This document shows positions 1-42,720 of a DNA stretch of 64,000 bases, one piece after another. The stretch is taken from positions 37,754,246-37,818,245 of the forward strand of contig NC_133665.1 of assembly GCF_037893015.1 (NCBI RefSeq), read 5' to 3'. Under the pieces are notes generated by a model. The model was not told the DNA's origin, made no database searches, and saw only the letters and a list, made by a program, of their open reading frames with translations. Each line of letters opens with the position of its first letter. The first letter of the stretch is position 1. This DNA comes from Macrotis lagotis. Its lineage: Eukaryota > Chordata > Mammalia > Peramelemorphia > Peramelidae. The translations under genes were made by a program, and so were the position numbers.

Positions 1-565
1 AACATTCACTTTTCTAAGATTAAATTCTAAATTTTTCTCCCTCTCTCCATTCCTTGCCCCCTTCCCAAGACAAGGTTAAATACATGTACAACTGCATTAA
101 ATACATTTCCAAATTGGTCATGTTGTGAAAGAAAAATCAGAGCACAAAGGAAAAACTACAAGGAAAAAAAATTTGTAAAAGTGAAAATAGTATTCTTTGA
201 TATGCAGCATTCAGACTCCATAGTTTTTTCTCTAGCATTTTTCATCACAAGTCTTATAGAATTATCTTTGATCATTGTATTGCTGAGAAGAGCTAAGTCT
301 ATCATAGCTGATCATCATAGTGTTGTTAAGGTATATAATATTCTCCTGGTTCTGCTCACTTCACTCAACTTCTGTTCATGTATGCTTTTCCAGGTTTTTC
401 TGAAATCTGCCTTGTCATCATTTCTTATAAAATAATATCCCATTACATTCACATGCCATAACATTCAGCCATTCTCCAATTGATGGGTATCCCCTTAATT
501 TCCAATTCTTTGCCACCAAAAAAGGGCTATTATAAATATTTTTATAAGGTGGGTTCTTTTTCTTT
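1..565 (-). mobile_element. L1 3' fragment
   Basis: The reverse strand carries the familiar marsupial L1 3' sequence ('...CCAATTGATGGGTATCCC...' and 'GGTTCTGCTCACTTCACTC' on plus, i.e. the reverse of GAGTGAAGTGAGCAGAACC). It is cut by the window edge and has no useful ORF. Confidence 0.7.
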
Positions 566-734
566 TTTATGATCTCTTTGAGATACAGACAGTACTGGTA
601 ATGGACCTGGCTATTTTTCTATATTACAAGAGAAGGTTTTCTAGATGAACAACAGGAAAATTACCTGGAAATAAGTATGATTTTAAAAGATCATTTTGCC
701 TTTATCAGAGATCGTATTTTGACTAACTTTTATA

Positions 735-955
735 CAATGCTTTAAGTGCAAAAGTACTTCAGAAAATTATCTCATTGGCTCCTTAGAACAATCCAAGGAG
801 GTTTATGATTAATGGATGTAAAATGGATGAGTCATTTTTACAGCTGTGGAAACTGAAGCAAATGAAGTTAAACAACTTTTCTCAGGTCACAGAGCTGGAA
901 AATGTCTTAGACTGGATCTGAAAAATGTCTTAGACTGGATCTCAGTACCCCCAGA
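735..955 (-). repeat. MIR-type SINE fragment with a small tandem duplication
   Basis: The segment resembles a reversed MIR (TTTTACAGCTGTGGAAACTGAAGC, then CAGGTCACAGAGCTGG). A 21-22 bp unit, AAATGTCTTAGACTGGATCTG, occurs twice in tandem at about 899-942. Confidence 0.5.
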
Positions 956-1247
956 TGTTTAGTTATTTTATTTATGCCTTCTAATCAAAACTTATAAAGA
1001 ATATTCAGTGTTAAATAAAACAGGAAATGAAAGACATGAGAGACAACTTTTAGTGCTCTTAATGTGGTTTATTGTCTTCAGTATCACATACTGATCAATG
1101 CAGACAAAAGAAATGGGGAAAGGGTTCTTTACCAGGCATTCCCCAATAGGTAAGAATACTGATCCATCAGCAGAGAAAAGCCAACAGCCAAGGGAATAAA
1201 AGTTTAGGGTATTTTAATAAAGGCATTGTTTTGAACTTAATAAGAAA

Positions 1248-1317
1248 CTTTAGGGAAAATATTTAGAAAATTTTTAGGGAAAAATTTAGGGAATTTTAGG
1301 GGAAAAATAGAGGAAAA
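1248..1317. repeat. Degenerate TTTAGGGAAAA minisatellite
   Basis: About five imperfect copies of TTTAGGGAAAA(T) follow each other, inside the probable PSAT1 3' UTR. Confidence 0.5.
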
Positions 1318-1660
1318 TAATAATATTCCTGTTTGAAAAGAGCAGGAAAATAAAAGAAAAAAGGAAAAAAGCCCACACCACAATCCCTTGTTAATTTACT
1401 GAGTAAGGATTTTTATATAACTATGATTATAAGAGTACAAAGAACTGTTACTTGAAATATAAATGCATAGAAAAAATAGCATATGATATTAAAAGTAGAC
1501 CTTAATAGAAATAGTCTTAATCAGTTTTGTCTCTTAAAGAGATTATACAAAACAATACAAAGGAAGATTCATGGTTTGCCTGTGCCTTCAGTCTCTGAGT
1601 TTATAAGCAGCTATCAAGTTTGTACCTAAATAAATGGAAGCAAACCATAAGAACATCCCA

Positions 1661-1868
1661 GGACATCAATCTACACAACTATGGCCTATAGGACAAGTCT
1701 GGCCTGCTAGAAGCCTGTTTCTGTACAATCCGTAAGCTAAGAATGGCTCTTCTATTTTAAGATAAAGTTTTATTGTATTTAAAAATGCAAAAAAAAAATC
1801 ATTCTTAACTAGCCTGCTGTAAAAAAGGAGGAGTTCAGATTTGGTATATAATTTGCTGACCCTGGTCT
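1661..1868 (+). mobile_element. Non-autonomous hAT-like DNA transposon relic
   Basis: It has the 'CAACTATGGCC..TGG..CTGGCCTGC' start, a central AAAGTTTTATTG, and the end 'GGTATATAATTTGCTGACCCTGG'. This resembles mammalian hAT (Charlie-type) non-autonomous elements that start and end with CAGGGGTCAGCAAA-like repeats. It lies antisense in the probable 3' UTR and contains the AATAAA at 1768. The family was recalled from memory. Confidence 0.45.
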
Positions 1869-2272
1869 AGAGTATCCTTGGCATTCTGGGAAGCGTTGAG
1901 CCCCATCTATCATTGATTAGGTGCCTATAGAAGCCAGGTTATTCAAAAAGCTGAATAAAACACACAGTCAAATTTGCAAACTGTGATTTAGCAAGGGGAA
2001 AAAAGCAACTGCGAAGGAAGAAATTGAACTTCAAATAAAACGTAGGAAGTATAGCTTTAAAAATTTTACAGTACTAGTCAGAGTGAAGATGGGGGGCTGT
2101 CCTTGGCTATATTGTAACAGTTTTGTTATTTTTGTTAAAGAGTTACAGTAGATTTGTTTATAAGGAAAATAATTTAATTTGTTAAGTGCTCATAGCTATG
2201 TATACCACAATATGTATTTTTAATAGGCTGCCTGTTTTTATGTAGGCAGTATATAAACTGGCACCAAAGAAT

Positions 2273-34023
<31,751 letters not shown>

Positions 34024-34176
34024 GGTGCTGAGCGCAGCGCCGGGCCGAGCGGGCGTCCGGAGAAGCAGCGGGAGCGCGCGGCGCCGCAGCAGCCCGGCGG
34101 GAGACTCGGCCGCCTCCCCGGCCCGCTCCGCGCCCCCCGCCGCGCTCCGCTCGCGGCCCCGCCGCCCCGCCTTGCC

Positions 34177-34243
34177 ATTGGCCCGCTTTGCGCACAGCCT
34201 TCCGCCCATTGGTGGGGCTCGCGATGGCTCGCCCTCGCATTGG
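34177..34243 (-). promoter_or_regulatory. Three CCAAT boxes with 31-bp spacing
   Basis: CCAAT pentamers on the gene strand (ATTGG on plus) lie at 34177-34181, 34208-34212 and 34239-34243, which is 154-220 bp upstream of the ATG. The spacing is exactly 31 bp twice. Arrays of CCAAT boxes about three helical turns apart are a known NF-Y promoter arrangement. No TATA box is evident. Confidence 0.65.
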
Positions 34244-34348
34244 CTAAGGAGGCGCGGGTCGGCGGCGTGATCGCTCCTCCTTTGCTTCGCCTGGGCTCCC
34301 TCCTTCTTTTAAGTTTGCAGCTCCTTCTCTATGCAAGACGGGGTAGAG

Positions 34349-34357
34349 ATTGCACCA
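34349..34357 (-). promoter_or_regulatory. Possible ATF4/C/EBP composite site (one mismatch)
   Basis: The minus strand reads TGGTGCAAT, one base from the C/EBP-ATF response element TGATGCAAT. It lies about 330 bp upstream of the ATG. PSAT1 is known to be induced by ATF4 in amino-acid stress. A single 9-mer with a mismatch is weak evidence. Confidence 0.25.
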
Positions 34358-34514
34358 TCTGACTCTGGCAAGGGGCGGTCCTGGTCTCATTTTCTATTCT
34401 TTAGTCGTTGTTTCTCTGTGCGTGCACGGGGATGAAGGAGAAAAAAAGAACACCGTGGACTAATGGTTATTTTTAAAAATGTTTAAATCTATGAATAAGT
34501 CAACCAGCAAAGAT

Positions 34515-34615
34515 GCACTTGGCAAGTTTCATTCCCTTTGCTAAATGCTGGGGATATAAAAAAAAAAAAGCAAAATCTCAGTCCCTGTCCCCAGGAGCAT
34601 TATTACAGACACAAG
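34515..34615 (-). mobile_element. L2 3' end fragment
   Basis: TTTGCTAAATGCTGGGGATATAAAAA, then AATCTCAGTCCCTGTCCCCAGGAGCATTATTACAG, are the reverse of the L2 3' end. It lies about 500 bp upstream of the PSAT1 start codon. Confidence 0.6.
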
Positions 34616-34671
34616 ATCTTTCGGCAGTTGTAGCCAACTGATTTTATTAGGTTTTACGCTCCCTTGGAGTT

Positions 34672-34822
34672 ACCTTTTTGTTTTGTTTTTAGGTATATGC
34701 AAGTCAGTGGGGTTAAGTGGCTTGCCCAAGGCCATACAGCTAGGTGTCTGAGGTCACATTTGAACTCAGGTCCTCCTGACTCCAGGGCTGGTGCTCTATC
34801 CATTGCACCACCTAGCCGCCCA
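34672..34822 (-). mobile_element. Marsupial tRNA-derived SINE upstream of PSAT1
   Basis: Reversed copy with GGGGTTAAGTGGCTTGCCCAAGGCC, TTTGAACTCAGGTCCTCCTGACTCC and GCACCACCTAGCCGCCC. It lies about 650 bp upstream of the ATG in the same transcriptional orientation as the gene. Confidence 0.9.
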
Positions 34823-34954
34823 TACATTTTGAAGCTTGGTATTATTATAAACTCTAAAAACTGTAAACTTTGAAAATATAGGGTTAAAATAAAATGAAAG
34901 GAAATATAGGTTAGACATGAAATTTTATTCTGGCATTAACCTATAATTGGAGAC

Positions 34955-35205
34955 CATCTATCCATGAGGAACACTCAGAACTCAGAAAAACAGGCATATT
35001 TATCCAAAAACAGAAGAATAAGGGAAATCATTAACTTCCTTGATGGTCTGACAAGGATGGCTGCACAATCTTAAGTGAGCCAATTGCTCCTTCTACAATG
35101 CGAACTGTAATCTCTTCCTGGACTTCAAGCATCACTAGAGCAGGGCAGGACTTCTAATATCCTGATCACTGTCTTCTTGAGTTTGTAGTTAACATAGGGA
35201 GAGAT
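34955..35205. repeat. Unclassified dispersed repeat, copy A
   Basis: The sequence from ATTTATCCAAAAACAGAAGAATAAGG to TTTGTAGTTAACATAGGGAGAGATA recurs with about 20 percent visible divergence at 45958-46212. No family was recognised. It could be a fragment of an LTR or other marsupial repeat. Confidence 0.7.
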
Positions 35206-35209
35206 ACTT

Positions 35210-36110
35210 GATGACTTCTTAAGGTGACTTTAAGACTTAAAAGTGAAAGCTGACAACTGTTCTAAAGAAATCAACCTCTTTATCAGGAATATAGCTGTGA
35301 AAAATATTGTTACCGTTATTACTACTACTACCATTCTTTGAGAGTTCTCCCATTTTGATCAAAGATGACATTACATCAGTTATAGATCAACTAAATGGAT
35401 GTTGAAAAGAATGAGGGGCATATTGGAAAGAGCATCTCTTGGCAAGTCTGTGGGTGGGGGGCATAAGTATGGACAATGCATTTACAAAGTCAAGGGGGGC
35501 AAGTTACAGAAATCAAAAAGGGAAATCCTCTTTGATTAAACAACCCATACAAATAAGAAACAAAAGAAGGTAAACAATAATATAAATTTCTGGTTCATTT
35601 CTTCTTTATTCAGCCAGGATTCTGTCAATGATCAGATGTTTTCAAGAACAGATTACTTGTAGGTATCTTCCTTTCTGATTAAAACATAATTTTTATCAGA
35701 TCAAAATAAATTTTATCAAATAAATTTTATCAGATCAAAACCTGTGATTTTGGAACTTCTTTGATTTGGCAATTGTCATACACAGAGATTTTACAAATAG
35801 AAAATTTACAAACCAAACCAGTTTCATGCAAGTTTTAAAGGTATTATTTTATTTTTCCCCCATTTGGAAGATGTTATTGCATTTACAAAATTAACTTCCA
35901 TCAAATAAGGGACATATACATTGAGTAATAGTCTATATCTAGTAGGTAGTTTATAAATTATGTTTAAAAGAATCAAAAAATCTTAGAAATTAATTGCTCT
36001 TTAAAAAATTAATAAAAAAAAATTAGACCATAGGAGATTCTTCTTTGGATGTATTTAGTTGACTAACATTCCTTTCCTTTCCTTAAAAAAGAACTTGAGA
36101 TATTTATAAT
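35210..36110. other. Intergenic, nothing recognised
   Basis: AT-rich DNA between the dispersed repeat and the LINE. It has small direct repeats of TAAATTTTATCA(A/G)AT at about 35700-35740. No gene or known repeat was identified. Confidence 0.5.
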
Positions 36111-36114
36111 ATAG

Positions 36115-38815
36115 AATAATATCCTAATGATGAACCATGATGAAGTCAAACAAAAAGTTTATGAAGAGTTGGAGAATCTTATCATCAATACACCAAAAAA
36201 GAAGATTAACAGAAGTCTGATGACTTTAATGGTAGAGTAGGCTCAGATTACCAGACACAGCAGGGAGTCCTTGGGAAGGATGGAGTTGGAAACAGCAACA
36301 GCATTGGTCACCTACTACTGAAGACTTGCACATCTCATCATAAACATCTAAATGCAATAAAACTTCCTGGATGCACTTTCAAAGTAAATATCGGTATCTA
36401 ATAGATTATGTGATTGTAAAAAGATACAGGATGTGAGAGTGACAAATCAACGTGTGGTGCAGAGTGCTGGATTGATCACAGATTTATCTTTCCTAATTAA
36501 AGATTTACATTCAACCAAGCAGCAGTTCCAAGATAAAATGAATACTAGAAGAATTAATGCCAAGAGATTAGACTGTCTCTCTGAACAGGAACAGTTTGTT
36601 GCTAACTTGGAGGGAAAACTAAGGCAAAACACAGTTGGCAACAATGGAGCAGAAAAAGAATGGCAGCTTTCAGAGATCTGCATTTGTTCATGTAGTCAAA
36701 ACATTCACAAACATCAAGATTGGTTTCATGAAAATACAAAAGCTGCTAAATGAAAAATGAGAACTCCACTGGATTTACCAGCAAGATAGTTCACCCATTT
36801 CTAAGAAGTCAGCATTTAATTCCACCAAAAATAAAGTACATGCAAAGCTTAGAGAGATGTAGGATTCTTGGCTCAGAAAGGAAGCAGATGAAATTCAGGT
36901 TTATGCAGAAAGTAACAAACCAAAGTGCTTTTATAATACCCAGAAGGCTATGGTATATATCAACTGCTCAGTGATGATGGATCCACATTGATCAATGATA
37001 GGGACATGATCCTAGAGAGATGGGCTGAACACTTCCATAGTTTTATTAACAGACTATCATTAATCAATGCAGAAGCCACTTACTGCTTACCTAAAGCTGA
37101 AGTCAATCAGTCCCTAGTTGAAGTTTGGAATGAAGAAGTTTTGAGTGCCATTAGGCCCCATTCAAGTGGCAAAGCGGCTGCTGCTGATTCTATTCCAGCT
37201 GAGATAAGGTGGGGGGTCCATTGCTCATCCAAATGATGACTGAAATTTTCTAGGTTATATGACATGAAGAGGTTATCCCCCAAGAATGCAAGGATATTTC
37301 CACAGTCCATGTCTAAAAAGATAAAGTGAATAGATTGTCCTGTGACAAACACAGGGGTATTTCTCTTTTAGTCATTGCTAGTAAGATTCTTGCCAGAGTA
37401 CTTCTCAGTAGACTAATCCTTTACCTGGAAGATGCTCACCTCCCTGTTAGTCAGTGTGGATTCAGAAAGGGTAGAGGAATAGTCGATATAGTATTTCCTA
37501 ACCAACAACTCTAGGAAAAAATGCCAGGAACAGAACGGAGGTCCGTATACAATGTATGTAGTCTGACCAAGGCCTTTGATACTGTCAGTCATGAGGGTTT
37601 ATGGAAAATGATGTCAAAATTTGGTAGCCTGCCAAAGTTCATCAATACTGTATATCAGTTTCATGACAGCATGCTTGCCCAGGTTCTGGATAGTGGACAA
37701 TGCTCTCAAGATTTCTCAGTCATCAGTGGAGTAAAACAATGATGTGTCCTTGCTCCCATCCATTTTAGCATGATGTTTTCAGTCACATTATCAAATGCCT
37801 TCAATGGGGATGAACATGGCCTCAAGGTCAGATACTACAGTACACTGATGGCAAATTCTTCATAAGCCAAAACCAAGATCCAGAGGGAGTCTTGGTGCAT
37901 GATCTTCTGTTTGCAGATGAGTGTGCATTCAATGCAGCATCTGAAACTGAAATGAAACAAGTCTAGATCAATTCTCTACTGCTTGTGCTCATGTTGGACT
38001 AACAATTAACAACAAGAAAACACAGGTGCTCCATCAGCCAGCACCACACCATCCATATGTAGAACCATAAATTATAGCAAATGGAGAACTTTTATGTATT
38101 GTGGACAAGTTTACTTACCTTGGCAGTGTCTTTCCCAGAGAGGTACACATTAGACAATGAGGTTGACACAGTCATTGCCAGAGCTAGGTATTTGGGAGAT
38201 TCTGAAAGAAAATGTGGGAGAGAAGTGGTATTAGATTAACTACCAAACTAAAGGTCTACAGAGACATTATGCTGCCTTCATTGCTATATGCCTGTGAAAC
38301 CTGCACAGTCAACCAACACCATATCAGGAAACTGGATCACTTCCACTTAAATTGCCTTAGGAAGATTCTGAAGATCACCTGACAGGAGAGGATACTAGAC
38401 ACTGAGGTCCTTTCTCAAGCCAAACTACCTAAGCATTCCAACATTACTACAGAGAGTACAACTATCATAGACTAGGCATATTTTTAGAGTGCCAAAAAAG
38501 ACTATTTTATAGAGAACTCACACAGGGTAAGAGTTCAAAGCGGGTCAGAAGAAGTGATCTGTAGTACCCTGAAGATCTCTCTTAAGAACTTTAGAATCAG
38601 TTGTACAGCAAGGAAGATACTGACACAAGTTCACTCAGCATGGTATGTGCTCAGCAGTGAGGGTGCTGCACTCTATGAGGAAGGAAGTATTGAAACAGCT
38701 CAAAGAAAATGTGACATACATAAGTTTAAAGTAAGCACCCCAGGTGTTCACATGGACTATTTGTGCTTGACCTGTTTTACCATACTTGCTCTCCTTAGCA
38801 TTTTGAAAAGCTAAT
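36115..38815 (+). mobile_element. LINE relic with endonuclease end and reverse transcriptase
   Basis: Decayed coding remains appear in order. First comes an endonuclease C-terminal piece (VTNQRVVQSAGLITDLSFL). Then MINDRDMILERWAEHF, LSCDKHRGISLLVIASKIL, SQCGFRKGRG, LTKAFDTVSHEGLWKM, VISGVKQ and DLLFADECAFN (the catalytic A/F-ADD box reads FADE), then LLYACETC and a C-terminal segment. Several in-frame stops and frameshifts break it, for example the stop after SGVKQ at 37741. This protein type is an endonuclease-reverse transcriptase non-LTR element. I favour an RTE or RTE-X-like clade but cannot settle it. The 5' end is truncated. Confidence 0.8.
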
Positions 38816-39093
38816 CTTAATTCTCAGAGGAATATGTGACTGACAATAGTTGTCAAAGCTATACACATCTAAATGGCTATTGAATTATATAGTTGTAGGT
38901 ATAGTATTATTTTTCATACTGATTAGCTGACATGATTTCAGGAATTATCCCAAAGACCAAGGACAAAGAAAAGGAAAACTTTCCTTTCTTATTTAGATGG
39001 TTCCAGGTAAGACTATGTGGCTGATCAAATGCCTCGAGTCAGAATTTTTTTTAAATGTGCCAGGTGAGACATTTCCAATTGCCAGTTGTGGGT

Positions 39094-39246
39094 TTGGGTT
39101 TTTTTTTTTGCAAGGCAAAGAGGTTATATGACTTACCCAAGGCCAAATAGATAAGTGAGTATTAAGTATCTGATTAACTGATTTGAACTCAGGTACTCCT
39201 GACTCCAGGGCTGGTGCTTTATCCACTGTGCCACCACTGTGCCCTA
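39094..39246 (-). mobile_element. Marsupial tRNA-derived SINE
   Basis: Reversed copy with TTTTTTTGCAAGGCAAAGAGG, TTTGAACTCAGGTACTCCTGACTCC and TTTATCCACTGTGCCACC. Confidence 0.85.
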
Positions 39247-39309
39247 ACCAAATGCCATTTTTTGAGAAACTGGGTTAGGAAAGTACAATTTCAGAACTTG
39301 TTGAAAATT

Positions 39310-39790
39310 GCTTCCCCAGACTGGAGGGATTTGCATGAACTGATGCTGAGTGAGATGAACAGAACCAGAAAAACATTGTACATCCTAACAGCAACATGGG
39401 GGTGATGATCAACGTTGATGGACTTGCTCATTCCAATCAGTGCAACAATCAGGGACAATTTGGGGCTGTCTGCAATGGAGAATACCATCTGTGTCCAGAG
39501 AAAGAACTGTGGAGTTTGAACAAAAACCAAGAACTATTACCTTTAATTTGGGGGGGGGGGGGAAACTGATATTTTTTTATTGTCTGATCTTGCTATCTCT
39601 TTTACTTTATGTTTCTTCCTTAAGGATGTGGTTTTTCTCTCATCACATTCAATTTGGATCAATGTATACCATGGAAACAATGTAAAGACTGGCAAATTGC
39701 CTTCTGTGGGGGGAGTGGGGGGAGTGAAGTAAGATCAGGCGAAAAATTGTAAAACTCAAAATAAATAAAATCTTTAAAAAAAAAAGAGTT
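39310..39790 (+). mobile_element. L1 3' end with poly-A tail
   Basis: TGCATGAACTGATGCTGAGTGAGATGAACAGAACCAG, GGAGAATACCATCTGTGTCCAGAGAAAGAAC, a G13 run, then AAATTGTAAAACTCAAAATAAATAAAATC and poly-A. It is close in sequence to the copy at 46650-47010. Confidence 0.8.
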
Positions 39791-40625
39791 AATGGCTAGA
39801 AACACCAGACCCTAATTAAGACAGACTAGAAATGCAGTTGTCTCACAAAAAGGCAAAAAATGATAAACCCAATAAATACTTTTTTCTGTCAAATTAAAAA
39901 AAAAAGAAAAGAAAAGAAAATCACTTCCCCAACCTTTCTCAATGAACCTGTCATCCATAAATACTCATGACCCCCCCCCCCCAATAGGTTACTGGCCTCA
40001 TAGGCATTGGTCCAATATAAATTTCAATACCCAGACAGACTTAGAGAAAAAGTCAATTTTCAGGCTCATGAGGCTTTAATAGCAATATCCTATAATCAGA
40101 TGGAAATTTAGCTCTAAATATTATAGTCTAAAGGATCAAAATATTGCATCATTCTCAAACAATGAGATTCTTAAGGAATTTGAATTTTATATTTGTGATA
40201 AATTCAAAACATAATTCTTACCTATGTCATGGAAATAGCAACAAATTCAGATCAAAAAGAGTACAGTCAGTAATTTAGATGTTTTTATCTAATGACAAAA
40301 CATTTCACAAAAATAAACTATTTTTTATTAACTTGAAAAATAGAAACTTTCTGTGAGAGCTGTAAGCAGGGACATAGTTAAATCAGGTGAACAAGACCTA
40401 GGAAAACTCTATCAGAAATATTAAAGGCTCAGTAGTTTGAATTAAAAGAAATTCCAAGTTGTTTGTGAAAGCAGAAGGACTGAAATCAACAACTTCAGTT
40501 GTGTCAAAAATCTACATCAGAACAGAAATACGATGAAAATATACAAGTCTGATTTCAATAATCAAAGTAAATTGAACCCAGCTATTGGTTCAATATCAGA
40601 TTACTATTACAATTAATTAACTTAG

Positions 40626-40790
40626 GGGACTGCTAGGTGGTGTACTGGATAGAGCATCAGCCCTGGAGTCAGGAGTACCTGTGTACAAATCTGACCTAAG
40701 ACACTTAATGATTACCTAGTTGTGTGGCCTTGGGCAAGCCACTCAACCCCCATTGCCTTGCAAAAACCCTAAAAAAAAAAACTAAAAAAG
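40626..40790 (+). mobile_element. Marsupial tRNA-derived SINE with target-site duplication
   Basis: GGACTGCTAGGTGGTGTACTGGATAGAGCATC head and TTGCCTTGCAAAAACCC tail. (C/T)AATTAACTTA occurs on both sides (40614-40624 and 40791-40801). Confidence 0.9.
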
Positions 40791-40949
40791 CAATTAACTT
40801 ATAGATGAATTTTTTCAAAGTCTCCAAGTATCACTTTCCCTTGTTCAAAGTAAGGATGTTGAAGGAGAAATATCTGTCTAGCTTTTTTGATATTAAGGAA
40901 ATATTATTTGTGCCTACCTGATATTTTCTGAAGGTTTCTGATCCCCTCT

Positions 40950-41440
40950 TCCATTTGAGCTTCTGACCCAGATTGTTCAACATAAACCCTTCTCAGATGT
41001 AAACTCTCTCCATTGTTCAATGTAAATTGGCCAAGAGCACCCTTAGCCTATCTTTCTACCCCTCCTGCAGCCTCCTGCCTCTCAGTCTTCCAAAGTGGGT
41101 ACCTGGCTCCATAGAAAGGAGGTCACTATTTGACCCCGTTTCCCCTGACTCCTCCCTGCACAGGAAGAGGACAAGACTCCATAAACGTTTAGCCCACATT
41201 CCCCTCCAGTTCTGGGTCTAAGTCCAATTGTTTTTTATGACTGCTTTCCTTTCCTTTTCTCCCTTTCCCTCAGACATTCTTGTCCTCAAGTAACTAGCTA
41301 TCTCTCTAGATGAATTAAATCTGTGTGTGGTTTGCTGTCAACTTTGTAGGTCTGTGAATTAAAGTCTAAGTTTTTTTATACCTCTGGGGCCAGAATCGTG
41401 AGTTAATCAGTTAAGAAAGAAGCATACAACTCCCCATCAT
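40950..41440 (+). repeat. Possible LTR-like repeat, unassigned
   Basis: A more GC-balanced block with ATTAAA/AATTAAAG signals near its right end (GATGAATTAAATCTGTGTGTGG) resembles the layout of a solo LTR. It has no family match and no coding part, so this is weak. If so, it is an old fossil. Confidence 0.25.
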
Positions 41441-41854
41441 CAAAGAGACTGAAGTTTTAAAGGTGGCTCAGTTATCTAAGTCAGAGAGGGAAAATACTTA
41501 ATAAATAAAAGTACTCTTATGATCACAAAATTTTTACCAACCTTTAAAACTTATTCAATATATTCTTATCTTTAGCTACATCACTAGAAGTAATCCTACA
41601 TAGATGATTTATATAGAACTGACAAGTTTGCTGCATATCTTCCACCTGAGATTATATATAATGTAAGATAAGCCATTTGACCAAAATTGGAGTTTGAATT
41701 CCCCTTAATCACAATGGTCCAGCTTGACCCATATGTGGAGTTTATGGTTAGATAATATTCAGTCCTTATTTGGGCATGGAAGCAGTTTACTATTATTTAA
41801 CTTTATAGTTCATGATATGTATGTAAATCTTAGATCTGGCATGATGTCAGCTTT

Positions 41855-42215
41855 GTTGTAGGTGTCTATAACTGTCCAGGCTGGGAAGCAGACCAAATAG
41901 TTGCTAGGAGCAGTTGGAACATTGCTTGTGGACAGCTAGCATGCAGAGTGTATAGCAGAGTTGAGAGGAGTGCAGTAAGCAATGGTGGGTAATGAGTGGA
42001 CTGCAGGAGAAGCTGGCCAGGACCTTGGGAAGCAAACTTGGGCTATGCAGACAGATTTATGTGTGGACTTGGCCTCCAGTTGCTAAGGCTATTTGATAAA
42101 TGGTAAATATCTGTAAAACATCCTCAGCATCCCTTTAATCTCTCTAAATAAAGAACCAAGAAAGCCACAATGATGGGATTTCTGTGCAACATTCTGCTCC
42201 CCTTGATTACATAAG
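41855..42215 (+). repeat. Possible LTR-like repeat, unassigned
   Basis: A block rich in CAGNNAG words (GGGAAGCAGACC, GGACAGCTAGCATGCAG, GTGCAGTAAGC) ends near TCTAAATAAAGAACC. Composition differs from the surrounding AT-rich DNA. A fossil LTR is one explanation. No family was recognised. Confidence 0.22.
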
Positions 42216-42720
42216 AACTCACACTTACAGGATTTGGATTTGAATTACATTTGACTCAAGTGGGCAGGATTTGTCATGTTTTACATTTTAATTTGCAAAA
42301 CATATAAATATATTCAAAGATTGACAATTTAAATTACACAATTACTCCCCCATTCTGCGTAAGAATTTTGCCAGAATTTTACAACAGATACTCTTGCAAC
42401 AGGGTTAGAGTTTCTAATCAACTGTAAAACCCTCAAAGTAATCCCAATAACTAGGTTCGGAGATGAAGAATTTTAAGGACATGTAGATGAAGGAAAATAG
42501 TTCAAAGACTTAGTCCTTTCAGGCTAGCCCAGGAATCCTTTGTTTTATTGATAGAGCTTGTCTTGTGCTAGAAGTACTTATCAGGGAAGGATAATTACTA
42601 AAAATTCATGGAGCTCATCTCAAGAACTTGAAAAATGAGATGGAGGTAGGGGAATATTATTGCATTGAGCAATGTAAGATAAATGATCAGTGCAGAGGCA
42701 ACAATTAATTATAAAACACA

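Larger units (their letters stand above)
1050..2272 (-). other. PSAT1: Probable PSAT1 3' UTR with poly(A) signal candidates
   Basis: Minus-strand AATAAA hexamers lie at 1768-1773 and 1068-1073. The second is followed by a U/GU-rich stretch and would give a 3' UTR of about 1.2 kb, similar to the roughly 1 kb I recall for human PSAT1. The first lies inside a hAT-like relic and would give a UTR of about 0.5 kb. Which one is used cannot be decided from sequence alone. Confidence 0.45.

Noticed and set aside
181-435. 84-codon hydrophobic ORF
   Set aside because: It is the antisense reading of an L1 3' fragment.
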